A stretch of DNA of 24,451 nucleotides. Origin: a virus. Position numbers and translations under genes: made by a program. Below the pieces are notes generated by a model. It did no database searches. It worked only from the letters and a program-made list of their open reading frames with translations, and was not told where the DNA came from. The stretch spans positions 1 to 24,451 of IMG/VR virus record IMGVR_UViG_3300020198_000099; one strand, given 5' to 3'. This document shows positions 23,032 through 24,451 of this stretch, piece by piece. Each line of letters opens with the position of its first letter. Position 1 is the first letter of the stretch.

Positions 23032-23296
23032 CTGGCAACAATTCTGGATTTATCAAAGGAACTTCAAATAGTAACGGATGTGCTTCTTCCATAATTAGAT
23101 AATCAGATATTCTGTATAAATCCTCCATTGTGTATTCAACATTCATAGCACATTCCGATAGAATCCATTTGTCATTTTTTTCATCATCTTCCAAATTATC
23201 AAAAGCAAATGGAAGACTAGAAATAAAATACATTTTCACTGGAATACTATCACAAAAGCAATGCATTGAAGTGATTTGATACCCAGGAAATGTCAT
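23015..23296 (-). CDS. Unknown 93-aa protein
   Basis: A small acidic protein that I do not recognise. It has two cysteines near the N-terminus (MHCFC at 11-15), a hydrophobic patch (VKMYFISSLPFAF) and an acidic middle (NLEDDEKND). There is no full membrane segment. The ATG at 23296 lies 39 bases behind tRNA-Leu and its end overlaps the start of the CpeT-family gene by 17 bases, so the two are probably translated as a unit. An AATAAATA element about 27-34 bases ahead of the ATG (23323-23330) differs by one base from the late promoter and could give it late expression. Confidence 0.68.
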   Translation of the reverse strand: MTFPGYQITSMHCFCDSIPVKMYFISSLPFAFDNLEDDEKNDKWILSECAMNVEYTMEDLYRISDYLIMEEAHPLLFEVPLINPELLPDDSVS

Positions 23297-23322
23297 TGCA
23301 ATCTATTGCAACGTGGTAATTT

Positions 23323-23330
23323 TATTTATT
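23323..23330 (-). promoter_or_regulatory. Weak late-promoter-like element
   Basis: The minus strand reads AATAAATA, one base from the T4-type late element TATAAATA, in the short gap between tRNA-Leu and the 93-aa gene. In an AT-rich genome this can be chance. Confidence 0.25.
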
Positions 23331-23334
23331 AGCA

Positions 23335-23418
23335 TAGGGCGAGGGAGACTTGAACTCCCACGGGCATACGCCCAACAGATTTTAAGTCTGGTGTGTCTAC
23401 CGATTCCACCACCGCCCC
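23335..23418 (-). tRNA. tRNA-Leu (anticodon TAA)
   Basis: An 84-base class II tRNA. Acceptor GGGGCGG pairs with TCGCCCT (G-T at both ends), discriminator A, D-arm GTGGAATCGGTAGACAC typical of leucine tRNAs, anticodon loop CTTAAAA giving TAA, a long variable arm with stem GGGC/GCCC (TTGGGCGTATGCCCGT), and T-arm GGGAG-TTCAAGT-CTCCC. It reads the TTA leucine codon, frequent in AT-rich phage genes. A sigma70-like promoter lies directly upstream. Confidence 0.96.
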
Positions 23419-23443
23419 AAGAAATCGTGTTAGCGATGTTTAT

Positions 23444-23472
23444 ATTATAGCAACAAATCAGAGATCAGTCAA
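23444..23472 (-). promoter_or_regulatory. Sigma70-like promoter ahead of tRNA-Leu
   Basis: On the minus strand, TTGACT (23467-23472) and a perfect TATAAT (23444-23449) are separated by 17 bases, five of six and six of six matches with optimal spacing. The expected start is near 23437, about 20 bases ahead of tRNA-Leu. It overlaps the last codons of the 40-aa ORF. It is the best host-type promoter I saw in the window and could drive the tRNA, CpeT and tmRNA block early in infection. Confidence 0.72.
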
Positions 23473-23587
23473 CCGTTTTTTTCTCTTCTTGCGCTTTGAT
23501 AAACTTACGAAGTTCTGGCGTTTCTTTCCATTCCCATATAGTATTATTTTTTTGAATAAATTGTTTTTTTGGTGTTTTGTTTGTCAT
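23465..23587 (-). CDS. Unknown 40-aa protein
   Basis: A short ORF from ATG at 23587 to TGA at 23465-23467, encoding a lysine-rich peptide beginning MTNKTPKKQFIQKNNTIWEW and ending in KAQEEKKTVD. Its start lies 4 bases behind the stop of the CpeT-family gene, as expected for a coupled operon gene. The IWEW segment recalls AIWEWYSERGLE in the 67-aa protein at 24049-24252, but the match is too short to prove relation. The promoter of the next unit is embedded in its last codons. Function unknown. Confidence 0.5.
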   Translation of the reverse strand: MTNKTPKKQFIQKNNTIWEWKETPELRKFIKAQEEKKTVD

Positions 23588-23591
23588 TGCA

Positions 23592-24062
23592 TTAAATTGA
23601 TAATGGTTTATCTGTTTTTTTAAATTCGTAAATCATTTCACTGCCCCAAACTCTTTTATTGTTGTTCCATCCTTGATCCATACTTTTGTATACTTTACCA
23701 TCAAATTCTACCACACTTTTAACTGTTCCTCCGTTAACTATACAATTATTTGTGGCAACCTCCCCAGTATAATGATCACCTACGAGATAAAATAACATAT
23801 CGCAACAAGAGTTATGTGATTCCCAATTTGGATCCCAATTTTCTACTCTAATTCTATCACCTTCATCAACAATTTTACTCCAACGGTGTCTATACGCATT
23901 TTCTTCTCCCAAGTAATGATACCATTGTTTTACAGAAAACTCGTTTTCATTAAGTTTTTTATATCTTAATTTAATATGGGCACAACGAGCTGGATCTCTT
24001 GCTGCTTGAAACCAATTATCATAAAATCCCTCAAGTTTATTACAAAAATCAAGAGTGTTCAT
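23592..24062 (-). CDS. cpeT: CpeT-family phycobiliprotein lyase-like protein (copy 2)
   Basis: 156 aa with the full CpeT-like layout: KLEGFYDNWFQAARDPARCA (9-28), a YHYLGEENAYRHRWSKI segment, EGDRIRVENWDPNWE, CCDMLFYLVGDHYTGE (where host CpeT has GCDM-F), NNCIVNGG, and the C-terminal YKSMDQGWNNNKRVWGSEMIYEF. It aligns along its whole length with the product of 22552-23031 (shared LEG-x-x-DN-x-x-QA, R-V-x-N-x-D, CD-x-x-F-x-L-(I/V)-GD, V(W/Y)GSE), but the two are clearly diverged and therefore not a recent duplication. The family acts on phycoerythrin chromophore attachment in cyanobacteria. The ATG at 24062 overlaps the upstream gene by 14 bases. Confidence 0.87.
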   Translation of the reverse strand: MNTLDFCNKLEGFYDNWFQAARDPARCAHIKLRYKKLNENEFSVKQWYHYLGEENAYRHRWSKIVDEGDRIRVENWDPNWESHNSCCDMLFYLVGDHYTGEVATNNCIVNGGTVKSVVEFDGKVYKSMDQGWNNNKRVWGSEMIYEFKKTDKPLSI

Positions 24063-24252
24063 TTTTAAGTTCTTCTAAGTAATCAGTCCACCACTGTGGA
24101 TCTTTTTTCATTTTCCAGTTTGGCACTTCTAATCCACGTTCAGAATACCATTCCCATATTGCCATATCAATTTTTTCGGATACTTCAAACATTTTCATCC
24201 TTTTCATTAAGATCTCCATATGGTTTAACCAAAACGAGTCTGTGGGTTTCAT
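24049..24252 (-). CDS. Unknown 67-aa protein
   Basis: Starts at ATG 24252, which overlaps the upstream stop as ATGA. The GTG at 24273 would add seven residues but lacks such coupling. The protein is rich in Met, Trp, Glu and Lys, with MAIWEWYSERGLEVPNW in the middle and DPQWWTDYLEEL near the end. It looks like a compact helical protein without membrane segments or metal sites. Its end overlaps the CpeT-family start by 14 bases, so it belongs to the same operon. Function unknown. Confidence 0.68.
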   Translation of the reverse strand: MKPTDSFWLNHMEILMKRMKMFEVSEKIDMAIWEWYSERGLEVPNWKMKKDPQWWTDYLEELKNEHS

Positions 24253-24451
24253 TCTTCTTCTACATTCAGGCACTTCTCAAACTTATCTCTCAACTCATTA
24301 ATTCTGGTATTATGCTGAAACTCCATAATGTGATCATTGATTTGTTTTTCTTCTTCTGTAAGAGGCATACGATGTTTGAGTTTAATGTCAATCAAACGCA
24401 CCATATCCATATAATGTTCGGTGCCTTTGTGTATAAACTCTTCGTAAGTCA
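24249..24451 (-). CDS. Unknown small protein, cut by window end
   Basis: Reading inward from the window end, the frame begins TG ACT TAC GAA GAG, so an ATG may sit exactly at the border with its A just outside. The visible residues start TYEEFIHKGTEHYMDMVRLI and end in KCLNVEEE before TGA at 24249-24251, about 66 aa. The sequence is mainly helical and charged (LTEEEKQINDHIMEF), with coiled-coil character. I do not recognise it. It is coupled to the next gene by an ATGA overlap. Confidence 0.6.
   Translation of the reverse strand, partial: TYEEFIHKGTEHYMDMVRLIDIKLKHRMPLTEEEKQINDHIMEFQHNTRINELRDKFEKCLNVEEE

Noticed and set aside
24253-24273. GTG start at 24273 for the 67-aa protein
   Set aside because: ATG at 24252 gives an ATGA overlap with the upstream stop and is the more likely start.

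Overview
The window looks like a piece of a T4-like cyanobacterial myovirus (cyanophage) genome. The reasons are long virion fibre genes with phage tail-collar domains, two genes of the CpeT phycobiliprotein-lyase family (otherwise found in phycobilisome-containing organisms), a 2OG-Fe(II) oxygenase beside the fibre genes, a T4-type late promoter (TATAAATA), and a tRNA cluster that contains a permuted tmRNA with a cyanobacterial-type tag. Every supported gene lies on the minus strand, so transcription runs from the high-coordinate end to the low-coordinate end. Plus-strand ORFs are shadows.

Layout in the direction of transcription. (1) 24451-23465: a tightly packed run of small genes: an unknown gene cut by the window edge, a 67-aa unknown, a CpeT-family protein and a 40-aa unknown. 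(2) 23472-21537: a tRNA region with interleaved small proteins. A consensus-like sigma70 promoter precedes tRNA-Leu(TAA). It is followed by a 93-aa unknown, a second CpeT-family protein, tRNA-Thr(TGT), a circularly permuted two-piece tmRNA, a 62-aa unknown, tRNA-Ala(TGC), a 52-aa unknown, tRNA-Asn(GTT), tRNA-Ile(TAT) and tRNA-Ile(GAT). (3) 21518-2799: a T4-type late promoter, then a 3940-aa giant fibre-like protein and three tail-collar proteins of 548, 473 and 1256 aa. The last of these carries a very glycine-rich adhesin-like domain. (4) 2772-607: a protein with a tail-fibre-assembly (APC-like) segment, two unknown small proteins and the 2OG-Fe(II) oxygenase. Gaps and overlaps here are of a few bases, except for a 51-base gap at 1482-1532 that holds a hairpin. 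(5) 530-1: the N-terminal part of a superfamily 2 DEAH helicase, cut by the window start.

The first two blocks look like host-takeover functions: light-harvesting pigment maturation, translation supplements and ribosome rescue, probably read by host-type RNA polymerase. The fibre block is a late structural operon that builds the adsorption apparatus. The most interesting elements are the permuted tmRNA with a shortened tag ending in AVAV, the paired isoleucine tRNAs including the rare TAT anticodon, the mosaic tandem repeats inside the giant protein, and the glycine-rich collar protein with an insertion inside its collar domain. Exact species, host and sequence identities cannot be determined without database searches.
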